Shown piece by piece: positions 40,241-54,540 of a DNA stretch of 64,000 nucleotides. The DNA lies in the NCBI RefSeq assembly GCF_964340395.1, contig NC_135568.1, forward strand, positions 500,001 through 564,000. The letters are read 5' to 3'. The number at the start of each line of letters is the position of its first letter. Position 1 is the first letter of the stretch. Under the pieces are notes generated by a model that was given only the letters and a program-made list of their open reading frames with translations, was not told the origin of the DNA and searched no databases. This DNA comes from Glandiceps talaboti. Lineage: Eukaryota; Hemichordata; Enteropneusta; Spengelidae. Position numbers and translations under genes: made by a program.

Positions 40241-43050
40241 TTGCAAGAAACACGTTGATTAGGTACCATGGTAAAAATGTTCACTTGCAGAAACAATTTG
40301 TGATCATTAACACCTAGAAGGAACATTTTCGCCTGATGTACTTGCAAGACAGAAACTAATTCGTATCAATTCTGTAAAGTGTTGTGTGTCCTTTGTCCAT
40401 AAAAAACATTGACGGGGTCAATCAATACGAACTCGGAAGTCGTACTACCTACATTACTTGTCATTAACTAGAAAAGGAGTCCGGCACGCGTTTCACGCTA
40501 GAGTCACCTAAAAGTACATTCAATGGAATGTTTAAAACCAGTAAGACACATACACAAAACGTATGTATTGCGCGTGACACCCATCACATTTTACTTGTAC
40601 AATGGATAGATTGTGACCTCGTCGCCAGACTCCGGAGTTAATATTGTGTCGAATGACCAGTAGTCTTGTTTTAATTGGTGCGTAAAAGAGGACAAGTGCC
40701 ATTTATAACAATGAAGTCTGGTCGTTTAGGTCACTTTTCTCACTTCTGATTTATGTGATAATTATAGGTTGGCTGTACTAGTAGAGTTTCTCTTCCATAA
40801 AGGTTTATTGAAGGACCTTATTGACCACATAGTTAGACCATAGACCCTCCACCAAGTGGATTATATGAATCGATATATGATGTGCATGTAGGGTGAATTA
40901 TCTAACTGGACCCCCACCCTCCCCGTCCGTAACATTTACCAAGTGTACCCATATAGTTGACAGTGAGACTCTTACCGAAATACGGTCAACGTCATTGATT
41001 GTTGGAAAAGCTGTCATGATTTCAGCATAACATTTTCATTTATATACCGTGGGTTTTTGAAAATAATTGAACTGTGTGGTGTTTATTGACAGTATTCACG
41101 TCAACTGAAAGTTCAATCTTCAGCAAAATCGATAACCATAGGTGAGTGTGCGCGGTCTACACTAAGGATGTCTGAAACAGGTGGTTGGGTGTAATCGATA
41201 GCAGACGACACTATTTTCCCGCGCTTTGAAGTAATGGTTGTAGTATGATTGTTTCACTTAATTATCCGTCATACAGACTACAGTTTTTCCCGCGCATTGA
41301 AGTAATGATCATAATTTGTTTATTTCAGACTTAATAGTATAAAATATCCTTGCAGACGACACTTTCTCAACCTTATAATTTAATATCATAAATTGTTCAT
41401 ATTGCCGCTAATTTGGTCGAAACATACTCGAATTTTCGATCTATATCCATTCGCCATAGCGGAATTAAAGACACAAGTGGAGAAAATTGAATGGTGATAA
41501 TTTCGAAGCGATGACAGCATTGTCGTCGAGTTGGTGACATCACAACATCCATACGTGCCCATATTTGATCCTCTCAATCGTCTAAGTTACACCATTGAAT
41601 CATAGACTCTCGTTGGTGGGTTGTCTATGGCTGAATCTATTAAAAGTCAAAATGTCCACATGAATGTCTGTAGCAATAGAATAAGTAATATACAACGTAC
41701 TAGTAAACCATGTTGAAAACTATAGAATAGTGGTGGACATGCTATAAAATGAACTCAGACTTAGGGAGTCAAGGTTAGGGTACCAGTAGAGATAGGCTCC
41801 CTAACTTGAACCTCGACCCAGAGTTGCCATTAGCTACATGTAATGTACACCCTCACCCAACAAAACAAACGGGGGGCAAATGATACTGCATGTTATTCAA
41901 AACAGATTACTACGAAAGTATATCCTCTTTGATGGTTATATGTATTTCTCCACCTATGTTCATTCTAAGATAACTTAGCCTTATTTCACACAGAAGTCTC
42001 ATATTTAAAATAATCTTTTTTGATGCATTGCTATTAAAACCTGGTTTAATAATGGCTAATTCAGTCTTCTTTGGCGTCTGCTAGAAGAAATAAATAAATA
42101 AACATAACGTCATCGCATGTATTAGCTAAACATTCAAACGACTGCAGCATATGGCTGTGAATATGACAACAATTATTGGCAAATAACTAATTTTGTATGC
42201 GCAGCTATTTTTTTCTGAAAAATAAATAAATAAACCCATAAATCTGTTCTTTAAAAAAAGGGCGGCCATTATAAAATGTACCACATTGAAGCCTAACGCC
42301 CGGGCCTAACGATGCTGGAATCGTCGCGAGTCAGTGCACAACCGCTTTATCTTTGTCTATTTATAATACTAATTCAACAGAGCTATCCAATATCTTGGTT
42401 GTTTTTTCTCTACCTATTGTAAGATCTGTCAGTGATCAGAAAGCGTGTGTCAAATTACTACTTCAGAATGTAGCATAAAATGTGACTGGTCGGCTTAATG
42501 GTAGGGTAGGTTTATTCCCCGACAATACAGTCTCGACATGTTATGTTCCCCAGCCTCAGGCGTGATACCTGTACATCTACTAGTTGTTTGTCTTATTTGC
42601 AAGGTGATCCTTGATCAACAAATCTCCTCTTCGATAATGCATAGCTGTCATTTTTGGCGAGATACAAGTTTTTTTGTCCGTCGCACTACTTTGTAGCAAC
42701 TCAGCCGTGTTGATTGTAATGATATACAGACGAACTGAACGAGAGAATATAAGGCAACAAGGTAAACTATGGTGGGTTGATACATTTAGATTTCGACGAC
42801 GTTTGAAGTATAGTTGTAACTCTCGGCCTATCTGAATAATATAGTCTAATGTGGTATTGAAAGCTTGACTTAGTTACCGTCATTGGTTGAAGGGAAAATG
42901 AGTTGATGTGTAGACTTCACAAATTATCAAGAGACATGATATACAACAAATTGTTTATGTATTGGTGTAATTTTGGTATCATTTTCGCGAGTTCGAGTAT
43001 TTCAAATATGAACAGTGATGTTAAATGTTATTCTTATTCTTCTTCTCCAT

Positions 43051-43052
<2 letters not shown>
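40240..43052. other. 2.8 kb with no recognised feature
   Basis: Only short frames are present. Near 40848 the 16-mer ATAGACCCTCCACCAA repeats one found near 12826. Nothing else was recognised. Confidence 0.5.

Positions 43053-43121
<69 letters not shown>
43053..43121. repeat. (TC)n microsatellite
   Basis: About 34 uninterrupted TC dinucleotides are followed by a short imperfect continuation to 43134. Confidence 0.95.
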
Positions 43122-43124
<3 letters not shown>

Positions 43125-44841
43125 CTCTCTCTCATCAAATGAGATCCACTGTAGAGAATGTAATGTCTGGTTAAGTTACGAAATTTGATCAAATTGTACA
43201 ACAGTGTCGGTTAACAGATAAATATAATAAAACTATACGGTACGCGATCAAGGTCGCAACTCAAGACTATTTTGTCAAAATAAGAGTTTCTGAAACTCTT
43301 TTGAACTTATTTGTTCAATGTGAGTAACTACACACCGTTTTTACGGCAGTAATATTGAAAGCACTCCCTTTAAGTGGTATATGGATAGTTTTGTTGTTTA
43401 CCACAGTGTAAACAAGCTTCCCGAAACCTTGGTTCGTGTTTTATGCCTCTCAACACTGTATACAATTCCTAATAGATTCATGCAATGACACTTGAAATTC
43501 TGTAAACTACAGAGAAAATGCGAGACAAAGTTCCCCCTATTCATTGGACGTGGGAAATACGAGCAGCGAGTAGTTTTTTCAAGCGTGAAACAAAGTCTGG
43601 TTGGTCGCGGACGACCGTGTCGCGTTGCTTGTTTGAGCGGTACTGCGGATGGCTTGTTTCACTTGATGAGGCGTTCGCTCGAGTTGTTGTCGGAGTAAGT
43701 TGCTGTATCTAGCTAGTGTGAAACCGTAATATCCAAAGTCTGCTATGAGCTTGATAGCCCGATAAAACTTACATATATAATAGCTAGGTCTGTGATAACA
43801 GGAGATTGTCTTAGTTCACGTATCTTATATAACTTGTCGTAAATATCGTTAGATTGTACACCTCACTCATGTCATTTGTGACTGGTGAAGCGAAATACGA
43901 GTACGGGACTTGACAAGGTTGCCGAGTATACCGCATAACGAGGAAGACCCATCTATAACAGGTACTGCCTTCGAATAGTTATTATTTATATCATAATGTG
44001 ATACTCTAATTGTGGGATTTTACCAAAGTGACACTTCTGGATTTTTCTCCTTTTTTGGCCAGATCATGTGTTTGAGCTGTGTTAATTTGGTCTTCGTCCC
44101 CGGCCGTCTACTCGAAGGTCAAATTGAGCGCGAGGAACGAGACGGGTTCGGGGACAGATGTTTCAGTGGATCCGAAAGCTCATATTTTTTAAATCTATAA
44201 CAACAATATGTGTGTCCATGTAAAAATGATAATTCCTTACAATTATAGCCTCTTTAAATTCATTTTGACTTAGCACATGAAAAAAAAAAACTAACAACAA
44301 ATTTCGCGTAAGACGCTAGAACAAACACGCTACTCTGTGCTAACCTATAGGGCCAGATCAGTTGAGTTAGAAACCCAACTCAAAAAGGAAATCTTCTTCA
44401 AATTGCGGCTAATAGTTTGAATGATCACTTTTGATCTCAAGAAACTGACACCAACTGTAGTATTGAAATATGTAAATTACGGAATGGTTCGAGGTCTTGA
44501 TGACTGTGATTGGAAAACTAATCTGATTTGTTCTTGAGATACAGAAGTCAAACGTATTTACCTTCAATCGATAAATATCTTCTTTTATTTGTTTTGGAGT
44601 ATTTAGATATTGACAAACTATGTTTCTGAGACTTTTCTCAAATCTAGATAATATGTCAACAATAATGGTTGTATTTCTTTGGGTCACGTGGCGAAGCAGA
44701 CTGTCTTGGTTTGGTATAGTTGTTTTGAAAATTTGTTTTCGTTCGAATTTTAAAATTGTAATGTCTGTTTCTCAATTCTAAGAAAATATGTTTTATTTCT
44801 GGCCATGCCCAGTCCAGTCATGAAGTTTGAACATCCCCTAC
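43122..44841. other. region containing one candidate exon
   Basis: Apart from the candidate exon at 43513-43694, no feature was recognised. A 92-codon minus-strand frame (44409-44687) has no known domain. Confidence 0.45.
43513..43694 (+). other. candidate internal or first exon, family unknown
   Basis: A frame open from 43518 (ATG) covers 59 codons before a GTAAGT at 43695-43700, a full match to the intronic side of a donor site. A CTACAG just upstream could serve as acceptor, though its polypyrimidine tract is poor. The translation, starting MRDKVPPIHWTWEIRAASSF, has a composition typical of globular protein (four Trp, several Arg and Glu). The stretch is markedly richer in CpG than its surroundings. 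The alternative plus-strand frame (43492-43698) is also open. I do not recognise the protein. Chance is a serious alternative. Confidence 0.2.

Positions 44842-44908
<67 letters not shown>
44842..44908. repeat. (TGTC)n microsatellite
   Basis: About sixteen uninterrupted TGTC units. Confidence 0.95.
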
Positions 44909-47893
44909 CTTGTAGAGAGCGATAGCGTAAACGATTTTGAGAATGGTACTTGCAATGCATGTACTGAACTCATCTGCACTATGAGCGAAAACAATTTAAT
45001 TTGTGGTGGGGAAAGCCATGTTATGACTTGACTCCATATCCTAATATGCCCGACCTATCAAAATATCACAGTTTTCTTCAAGTCTCCTAACTTTTACGTT
45101 GACGATCAAACCTCATCAGCAGCAAACAAAACACGTGTTCAGTTCAGTGTAACCATTACTTATTCTAACATTCCCATAACCCTAAATGTTTCAATCGCCT
45201 TCATTTATTCACAATCCAAAAACAGACTAATGTAAATACACGTATACGTCTAACTGAATATTCTAAGACTAGTCTTGCTTTAATTTCAAATAACCCTTCA
45301 CATCCCTAAAGGTCAAAGTATAAATTTACAAAACGCCAGCATAGAAGTTCCAACGTTGTCACGGTTCCAACTCGTCCTATTAATTCAGCGTAAAGATGTC
45401 GCAGGTTAAGATAACTAATACTAACACTCGACTCTCAAATTTCGATGGCAGTTGAGAAATGACCCTAACCGATGACATACTTTTTAATTTTCGTTATTTT
45501 AACCCTAACGCCGACAACCTTCTCGCTTTTCTTTTGATGACGTCACACTTCTTAGCCATACCAGTCGCTCGATAAACATTTGTCAACATTGGCCAAGCCT
45601 AGATATACAAAATAGTAAAAACAGGTCAACACTGTATTTTTTTGGAGATTGATTTCACCCGCATAATGCAGGTATCAAGATGCAAACATTAGTACGTGAC
45701 AAAATAACTAACGGTTTAGAAGTAACATATCACAGAACATAGAATTCTGAAATATCATAAAGTGACCAATTAAAATAGAGTTATTTTAAAAAATACTGAC
45801 AAAAGACATTTTAAATTCCGAGGGTTTTCTTAAGGACCAAATATTGAGATATTAAAGGAGACATGACAAGATAACCATGTGTTATGTTATAAATCATGTA
45901 TGTTGTTTACATTGTAGTACATTCTGTAAAATATAAATACAAGTCGACCATAGAACATGGTGAACTTTCTGTTATGTCTATCGGACAATAGAAATTGACA
46001 TCACCAGTTTCATTTCACGGGTCTTATTGGGATTGGTTGAATCATGTCATAGGTTATGCGGTGATCCAATACATGCACACAATCATTTGTAACTGGGTAA
46101 TTAAATCCAGGCGTGGTTCATAGTGGAATTCTAACACTGTATACTAATTCAAAGAATTGCTACTTTTTTTTATTTTTTGGTTAAAACCACCAGGTGTGTC
46201 AGGCGCACCAGTATTTACATTCACATAACACAAATATTTAGGAGTCGTACTTTGTCCTTAGAAAGGTGACAAGGGGATTTTGATATATGATGACGTCACA
46301 GTGACGTCAAGATTTATATCGATTTCATAAAACAGGAAATTACTCTCAAAGACGTGAGTTATTCTCTTTGTAGCTAAATGTCGTGACTACCTTTGAAATT
46401 GACATTATACAAATGTATATGCGTGCCGACGAAACCAATGGCAGCGCCGGTAACATGTGGATTAGGGTTGGCTATATTTGCATCTTGTGTATACAAAGCT
46501 TTCAAACGAAATCGACATAGGAGGAAAACTGTAATCTGAGACAATTAATAGGACAAAGTAAGTCATTAAAAAGTGTTTGTTTGTTTGTGTGTTCGTATTA
46601 CGTCTTAAGACTTCTACCCTGAAACAAATCATACAATAATACATTCTGTTGTATTGATAGTGGGAGAAAAAGTTCGTCATTTAAAACCAAAACATAAATT
46701 TCAGTTTTGAAAATATTGACTATGTTGTATTTGAAATGACTGTTAATGATGAACTTGATGAATGATGTGTCTAACATGAGGGGTTGTATAAACACTGCAA
46801 GTAGCGTTCCATGTTCTCGTGATCAAATCGTAGCCATCGCCCCCAGGCACGGACAATCAACTTTCTCTCATCAGCTACGCATTTTTGGCACGAGGAACTC
46901 AATCTGCAAAGTTTGTATCGTAGCCAAATCATTCAATTTCTGCAGTGGGCCATGAAGAAAGAATCGCCTTTATACCATTGGCTGTTCACAACCAACAGCT
47001 TTCGATTCACGAATGCGCCGGAACTTTGTCTACTAGTCGAGTTGAAATTTGCATATTATTAATGACGTCACAACTTGGTGGTTTTTAGCGTTATTTTCTT
47101 ACATGTCGAGTGTGTCGTGACATGCAGGGTTGATAAAATGTGCACACATAAGCATAATTCGGACGACTTCGGATTCTAGACAATGTCATGTTAATAACGT
47201 ATGAAAGCTTGGATTAACAAGTTACACGTACTGCAATATTGTATGTGAGTATACACATTTCTATTTACTGATGCCATCGGGAACATATTTCATGTTTAAT
47301 AGTAAAGCTTCTATAGCAGTGTTTACATTTTCTGCAATGTTGTCTCGTTTCTTCTGCACGCGATATTATTTGTTGGTACATGTAGAAAAGACTGAATTAA
47401 CACGCGAATGAAGGCGGTATGATCGATGCTATTTTTGTTTGAGAATTTTGCTGTGCCACACGTGTCTTTATGTATTTGATCATATCGATGGTGATCTATG
47501 AGATAAACGATTACGACTATAGTCGATATATGTACAACGTAATACTAATTTAATGAATAACGTACCATCACCTGTCACATTTGTACATCACGTGACATAT
47601 GAAACATTTACAGCACCTAGACCTATACTGAACGGAAATTACAGACCGTGTCGACAGGCGTCGTCTGGGTGTGCACGAGTCTGTTCTTCACAAAGGCTTA
47701 AAATAAATGAAATGTTGGGGCTTGAATTGGTAACGGTGTAATGATAGTGTATTGTAAAAATAGGAACGTTATTGGTGTCTGGGTCCTTTATTAACTGATG
47801 GGTTGGCAACACATGGTGTCTAATAGATAGGTTACACAATCATACAACAGGTTTACACGACTTGTATATGTTCAGTGTTCATGTTGAATACTA
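44909..47893. other. unannotated region containing four perfect CRE palindromes
   Basis: No gene was recognised. TGACGTCA occurs at 45538-45545, 46291-46298, 46302-46309 and 47063-47070. Confidence 0.5.
46291..46309. promoter_or_regulatory. tandem perfect cAMP-response-element motifs
   Basis: TGACGTCACAGTGACGTCA contains two full TGACGTCA palindromes separated by three bases (CAG). The palindrome is the canonical binding site of CREB/ATF bZIP proteins in animals. Two perfect copies in 19 bp are unlikely by chance in DNA this AT-rich. No transcription start or coding region is identified nearby, so enhancer or promoter function is inferred. Confidence 0.4.
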
Positions 47894-48175
47894 ACTACTA
47901 AACACTGTATCTAGACTACCAACTTAGCAGTAGTCCAGGACACATAGACTACTAAACACTGTATCTAGACTACCAACTTAGCAGTAGTCCAGGACACATA
48001 GACTACTAAACACTGTATCTAGACTACCAAATTAGCAGTAGTCCGGGACACATAGACTACTAAACATTGTATCCAGACTACCAACTTAGCAGTAGTCCAG
48101 GACACATAGACAACTAAACACCACATATAGACTACCAACTTAGCAGTAGTCTAGGGCATATAGACTACTAAACAT
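47894..48175. repeat. minisatellite, 54-bp unit, about 5 copies
   Basis: The unit comprises GACTACTAAACACTGTATCT, AGACTACCAACTTAGCAGTA and GTCCAGGACACATA. The first three copies are nearly identical, while the last copies carry several substitutions (ACCACATATAG, CTAGGGCATA). Confidence 0.95.
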
Positions 48176-48982
48176 CAAGCATTTAGTTAACGTGAAATTC
48201 GCGCTCTAGAAAGGGGTAGTGGTAAGTTGCAATAACCGTAGAAGCTCAGAAATATGTTTTCGACACATGTGGGTGTTGGACTGCGAGACAGAAACAGTCG
48301 ATTGGGTCCTTCTGCTATATCCTAACACTATTCTCATTTACAGTTCTGCGTAGATAGTGTCTACAGCAATATGTGGGTAGTGCCTACAGTCATTTGTGGG
48401 TACTGGTCTACAACAATTGACAGAGCGGGCAACGTTAACAAGAGAGGTGATTGTTTATAATCATTTAATGGACATTTCGTATAGACGGTCTGACCAAGTG
48501 TACCAATCAAATTCTTTCTGTAAAATATATTGCGGTTAGAATCTAGTTAAGATCCTGTTTCACCCCATATAGGTTGTATTACACTGAGCTTTCAACATTC
48601 CTCGTTGTAATGTTAAAACCACAAAAATTTACTCTGTTACAGTTAAAATCACTAGTACTACTCTGGCATTAAATTAGTCTTGTCAACCACATTATTTACA
48701 TAGTCAGGGCTTCTCGTTGACAAACTGTGTATATTTGTAGTGTTGTTTTGGTGTGGTCTGTTGAAGGGTGTACACTTGTAATGATTGAGTTTCAACTGGG
48801 TCTGGTTTTTTTTTTCAAATTTGTTTTCGATTTTCGATTTCTGTTCAAGACTGTTGGTGTTAAGATGTCGATATTCGATTTTGTCTTCAGCAAGGTCCCG
48901 GATACCATAGTAATACTAGAGACAATGTAATAGCAACATAATCTCAAGATATTCTTGTTACGTTTCATTATTGTCATTGATA
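48176..48982. other. unannotated sequence
   Basis: No gene, repeat or RNA feature was recognised. Confidence 0.5.
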
Positions 48983-48987
48983 TTGTT

Positions 48988-49047
<60 letters not shown>

Positions 49048-49089
49048 GGTGGTGGTGGTGGTGGTGGTGGTGGTGGTGGTGGTGGTGGT
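48983..49089. repeat. (GTT)n block switching abruptly to (GGT)n
   Basis: About sixteen GTT units change at about 49032 to about nineteen GGT units with no intermediate sequence. The GGT half is G-rich on the plus strand and could form a two-tetrad quadruplex. Poly-Val, poly-Leu and poly-Gly frames are translations of the repeat. Confidence 0.95.
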
Positions 49090-50074
49090 CCGGGGATGGG
49101 GAATGGCTATAATGGCCACGGTAGTCCTGTTTTGTTCCCCAGACAGAAAGGAATTGATTTGCTTAATATTCATGAGACAGTACATAACTAAACTATTCAC
49201 AAAGCCATATCCAATGAAATTCAGACACTAAGAGTTGATGTACCCAACATTTATTGCAAGACCAAATGGAATTACGAAGAGTCTACTAACTTATTCAGTC
49301 ATTCTTATGTAATTAAGTGACAATATTGGCAATCATGGGTGGGTGTTAAAATATCAATTTTTATATATTGCTAGAACTCATGTAAAGAAAAGTGAAAACG
49401 TGAACTTCGTTTTACAAAAAAATTCTAAAACCTCTTCTTTCTTATTAAGCAGAAATATTGAGAAACTGAAAACGAACTTCGTTTTTTGGCCGTATATCCT
49501 ATATTACCACCCTTCTCTCCTATGTAGTGTGTTCCACCCGCATTAGGATTTTGTATGATGTTTTACATTCATGATCTATCAGTTCAAACATAAATTAAAA
49601 TTGGTTTTAAGAACAACTGCCAATAGTATTGTCTTATTCATTGAACCAGTACATAACGAAGGTTCATCTCTGTTCCGAGTCGACCAAGAAATGAAATAAC
49701 AGAGTTTAACGTTGTTCCACTATTGTTGTGCGTTTGAATAATTTTTCGGAAATAGTTTGTTTTGAACACGCGAGCATATCACTATGCTGGTACTTTGAAT
49801 TATTCACATGGTTCACATATTTCTTCTTTGTTATTCGTTTTGAGGAGGTGTGTGACAGTTGCAGAAACTGATCCAAGTGTACTGTACTATATCTAGTCAT
49901 TACAGTTTGCAATGATATCTATTGAAATAACATATTGTCATTGTCTACATATTATCTTTATCGTATTTGCCTATATTAATAATATTATACAAGTCAATTA
50001 TTTTCCTTTTCCTAACTTATCCCACTACTGGTTTTCTTCTATCTCCTTTCATTTCTCTTCTTCAATCTATGTTT

Positions 50075-50075
<1 letters not shown>
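49090..50075. other. unannotated sequence
   Basis: Only short frames without known domains are present. Confidence 0.5.
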
Positions 50076-50810
<735 letters not shown>

Positions 50811-50811
50811 C

Positions 50812-50864
<53 letters not shown>

Positions 50865-50889
50865 ATGTCTGCCTGTCTCTCCCTCTCCC

Positions 50890-50977
<88 letters not shown>
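50811..50977. repeat. (TGTC)n followed by (TC)n, second pair
   Basis: About thirteen TGTC units (50811-50866) and about 42 TC dinucleotides (50893-50977). Organisation parallels 50076-50268, about 735 bp upstream, but the unique flanks are not alike, so independent origin is likely. Confidence 0.95.
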
Positions 50978-50979
<2 letters not shown>

Positions 50980-52740
50980 ATTTCCTCTCTATCTTGGCCA
51001 CATTTAACCCCAACATTCATGTTACTTCGTTACAACTCGTAGACAAAATAAGTCATTACAATGTCTAAAACCAGAAACAAGCAATAAACACATTTGTCGT
51101 CAAAGTATTAGCCAGCATCCAATAACTCCGTTATTAGAAACACATAGTCGCAAACACCAGTATTCAATGACGATGCCAACTTTAAATACATGTGAACTCT
51201 TGTTCTGTTGATTGACGCTTTCAATATTGAGCCGGTAGTGAAAACGACATGAACGATTGCGATGTTGATTTCATCCATATACGTCACATATTTCAATAGA
51301 AATTAACATAAAATCCTCATTAGCTACCCGGAGTCGTATTAGACCACACCCAATATTGGCTCACCGTTCGGTGATGAGCGCATCAGGTAAAGTCTTATCT
51401 TTATTATAGGTTTTGGCGTAATGTTTTATTCGAATTTGCCTTTTTCGTCATCTTAGAGCTTCCACAGAAGTCCAGGTCTTATGTTTTGAACTCCGAATTT
51501 TGCATCATTCCCAAGAACAGTTCTTATGTGAAAACGAAGGCAACATTTGGGTGTTACATTACTTTAGTGGCCATATTGGAAACACTCAGGCTGGCGATGA
51601 CGTCGATTATTTTATGATGATAACAACTCGATACGGACGGCAACATTTCAACATGTCGTCATCAAAGTTATCAAGTCTTCTTGTTGGAAACATCTTGTGT
51701 TTGTGAGAATTTCGTGATTTTTTTTTCATATACAGGAGTAAACGTTTCTGAATTGCCCAGAATGGGAACTTTACCGTTACATTAGTAGTACGTTCAGTCA
51801 CGTCTATCGCGTACCGAGTCAGGGATAGAAGTTATGAATTTTTGATAGCTGTCTAAATTGATGGTATTATATAGGCCTATTTCAACTGTAAGTGAACGTG
51901 GGTTTATTTTATCTGGCAATACTTACCACACTCATTGAGGCCATTTGCAAGATTAGATTTTCCTAAGTCAAGGTCTCCATCGAAGTTTTACAAGACGTCG
52001 GACATTGTCAATAAACTTGCCGAGTTTTTTATACCTTGCACGACATGTGAGGTCTTAAGAGTGAACGATTCTGACACGCTTGTTGAGTGTACAATTGGTT
52101 CAAACGTGGCCAGATATGAAGCAATGCATTGGCTGTATTGTATTCTCCAAATGGCTTGTAACAGGACCAATACGAGACTATTGTGTAGAACTCACACCTA
52201 AAAGGACTTCACTAAAAAGCCGTACGTGTCTATAGCCATCACTTTGTATATGTATGTTGATTTTATGGTTAAGTATCCACCTTCATCAGGTCAGTGCTGT
52301 CACCAAAAGGTCACATAAGATCAAACTTCAAATCATCCTTATTGTGAGGTGAAAATGGCGTATGTTTGACTGCACTTCAAGTCGAAACATTATGTGAGTC
52401 TTGGCGAGTCGTACAGTGTTATATGGATTGGATACGAAAGAGAGAGAGAGAAAGAGAGACGGACAGGGAATGTGTACCACCTGGTAGTGTATTCAATTTC
52501 AGTCTCACATTTTAAATCATTCCCCTGCTACTGTGTTCACCATTGTCTAGTTACTACTCAAATTCACCACGTCTAGGTCACTATATGTTTTAGGTGAATT
52601 GCGACTCACTGCTTGTCTGACCCCGATTCTAATGTCAATCATTCCAGGATGTTTAGAAGAGAAGCCGAGCTGAAAGACTGTACTTAAACCTTCTTTTCTT
52701 ATGCAGGGTTTCTGAACTGTTGGTTAGGACCATAAGTTGA
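50978..52740. other. unannotated sequence
   Basis: An 88-codon plus-strand frame (51935-52201) has protein-like composition with six Cys but no recognised family. The opposite strand is also open over 60 codons there. No splice evidence was clear. Confidence 0.45.
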
Positions 52741-52883
52741 GTGACTAGTTAAAGTGTGACGGAGCAGATACCACTCTACCGTATTACACAGCTAGTGACC
52801 AGTGAAAGTGACGGAGCAGACACCACTCTACCGTATTACACAGCTAGTGACCAGTGAAAGTGACGGAGCAGACACCACTCCTG
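52741..52883. repeat. 52-bp tandem repeat, about 2.7 copies
   Basis: The unit comprises GTGACCAGTGAAAGTGACGG, AGCAGACACCACTCTACCGT and ATTACACAGCTA. Copy 1 has a few differences; copies 2 and 3 are almost identical, and copy 3 is truncated. Confidence 0.9.
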
Positions 52884-53069
52884 TATTGCTAGTTAACATT
52901 GATGTAGAGCTTCGTTCTTGATTGCTGGTATGTGAATTTTCATCTTTTTTCAATTTATGTCTTCCAAACTTTACAATATTATTTTGCGTTGAACTTGTAA
53001 CAAACTTAACCCCAAAAGGACGGAAATCTGACAAAATTATCATTAACGTCATCAGCATGTCACGTCATG

Positions 53070-53218
53070 CACCGTCGTCACACCGCAAGTCAACACCGTC
53101 GTCACACTGCACAGTCAGCACCGTCGTCGCACCACACAGTCAGCACCGTCGTCGCACCACACAGTCAACAGTCATCACACCGCACGGTCAGCACCGTCGC
53201 CACACGGCATAGTCAGCG
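53070..53218. repeat. 25-bp tandem repeat, about 6 copies
   Basis: The unit is CAGCACCGTCGTCGCACCAC plus ACAGT, with substitutions and one shortened copy. It is much richer in GC and CpG than the surrounding sequence. Confidence 0.85.
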
Positions 53219-53402
53219 TCTAAGCTTACAAAACACCTTCTCGTTCCCCATATTTGTGATCAATATATAAAATCTACACGAGGTGTACTGTCTAATGTCT
53301 TTATAACCATTACCACGTACCCTATGGTATTGTTTTGTTTGTATTTTAAAAAGCATGATTGTTTTTCTTCACCATTGAACGTTCAACTCTTCTCCCTAGG
53401 GG

Positions 53403-53615
53403 ATATTTCTTCTATCAACTCTATCAAGGATTGCTATTAGAGGTAGCCCAGTCAACGCCTGGTTGAAAAACCGGCTTGAAAAGTTATGTTTTGACCACAA
53501 ACATCTCATACAATCAGATAGATAGGTAAACTATGTTTATGATCATGTGTTGAACGACTATATCTCCATTTACATTATCGTATACTTCAATAAAACTGTA
53601 TAAGAGAATAACAAG
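53403..53615 (+). mobile_element. possible LINE ORF2 C-terminus and 3' UTR
   Basis: The plus-strand frame is open from 53403 to the TAG at 53523-53525 and contains SPVNAWLKNRLEKLCF. Many CR1/L2/Jockey-type ORF2 proteins end with a motif of the form S-V-N-x-(F/W)-K-x-R-L-(D/E)-K, usually within 30 residues of the stop, as here. An AATAAA at 53589-53594 follows about 65 bp later. There is no visible reverse transcriptase domain upstream and no clear simple-repeat tail, so the element would be severely truncated. Chance resemblance is possible. Confidence 0.35.
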
Positions 53616-54540
53616 AACGTCGGTTTAATAAATTTTGATGTTTATCTTCAGTTATATTCTTTAAAGCAAGGATACTTTTATTTCCTGTGGTGCAAAACCA
53701 GAGTTTTATGATGTTGACCAAGTTCTGTTTTTGTAGTTTAGGGGTTTTTTTGCGACAACCCTAGACCGATGTTGCCTTGAAGTTCAATGAGTGTTTGTAC
53801 CCTTGGTTCGTGCAATTATGCGTGAAATTTGACCGTTTCCCTGGTGGAGTAGCGCCATATCGATTCCTCGTCGAAACTTTGTTGTACTTTTATCCGACAA
53901 GGGCGTTTAATTACGACTTCAAACATGTTAAGTCCTCCACCAGTTAACTAAACATAAATACATGGGGCAGCCTGCGTTGTGATGAAATGTTCTTGCGACA
54001 GGTGTTGTAGAGGGGTCGGTGTGGTTTCAGTTACATCTAAAACAGGTCGACGTGGAACGCAAAGGAACTCTACACCAAATAGGTACTGTGAGAAGTGGTC
54101 TAAAAATGTCATATGCATGGAATCTTTTTGGTACAATATTCAAATTAAGACGTTCATTTCACGCTACACTGTTCATCCAAGTTACTGTAATTGTTGGCAA
54201 AAGTGGTTCCCACAATTTCACATTCGTTCGATTAATTGTTCTTGATAAAAATGCATGGTGATCGGACATGGTGACTTGTCCATCAATTCTTCTTTTGAAA
54301 ACCATTCAAGTGGTGATGATAGGTAAGATCTCCAAATGTGTGTGCAAGGAGGGAAGATTCTCAGACTAATGTCAACCCGTACATGTTACCCTGTAAAAGT
54401 GGCACAAGCTCAGTTAACAAGAATTCTTACTTAGACACAAACTGTAACTTTTGTGAAAATACTTATGTAAAACCTCAATTAAAGGCCAAAATTTCAATCC
54501 CATGTTCTCGTATTAGTGTTGAGTCATGAGGATTACATGG
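53616..54540. other. unannotated sequence
   Basis: Two overlapping plus-strand frames of 80 to 88 codons (53979-54261) show no known domain. Confidence 0.5.
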
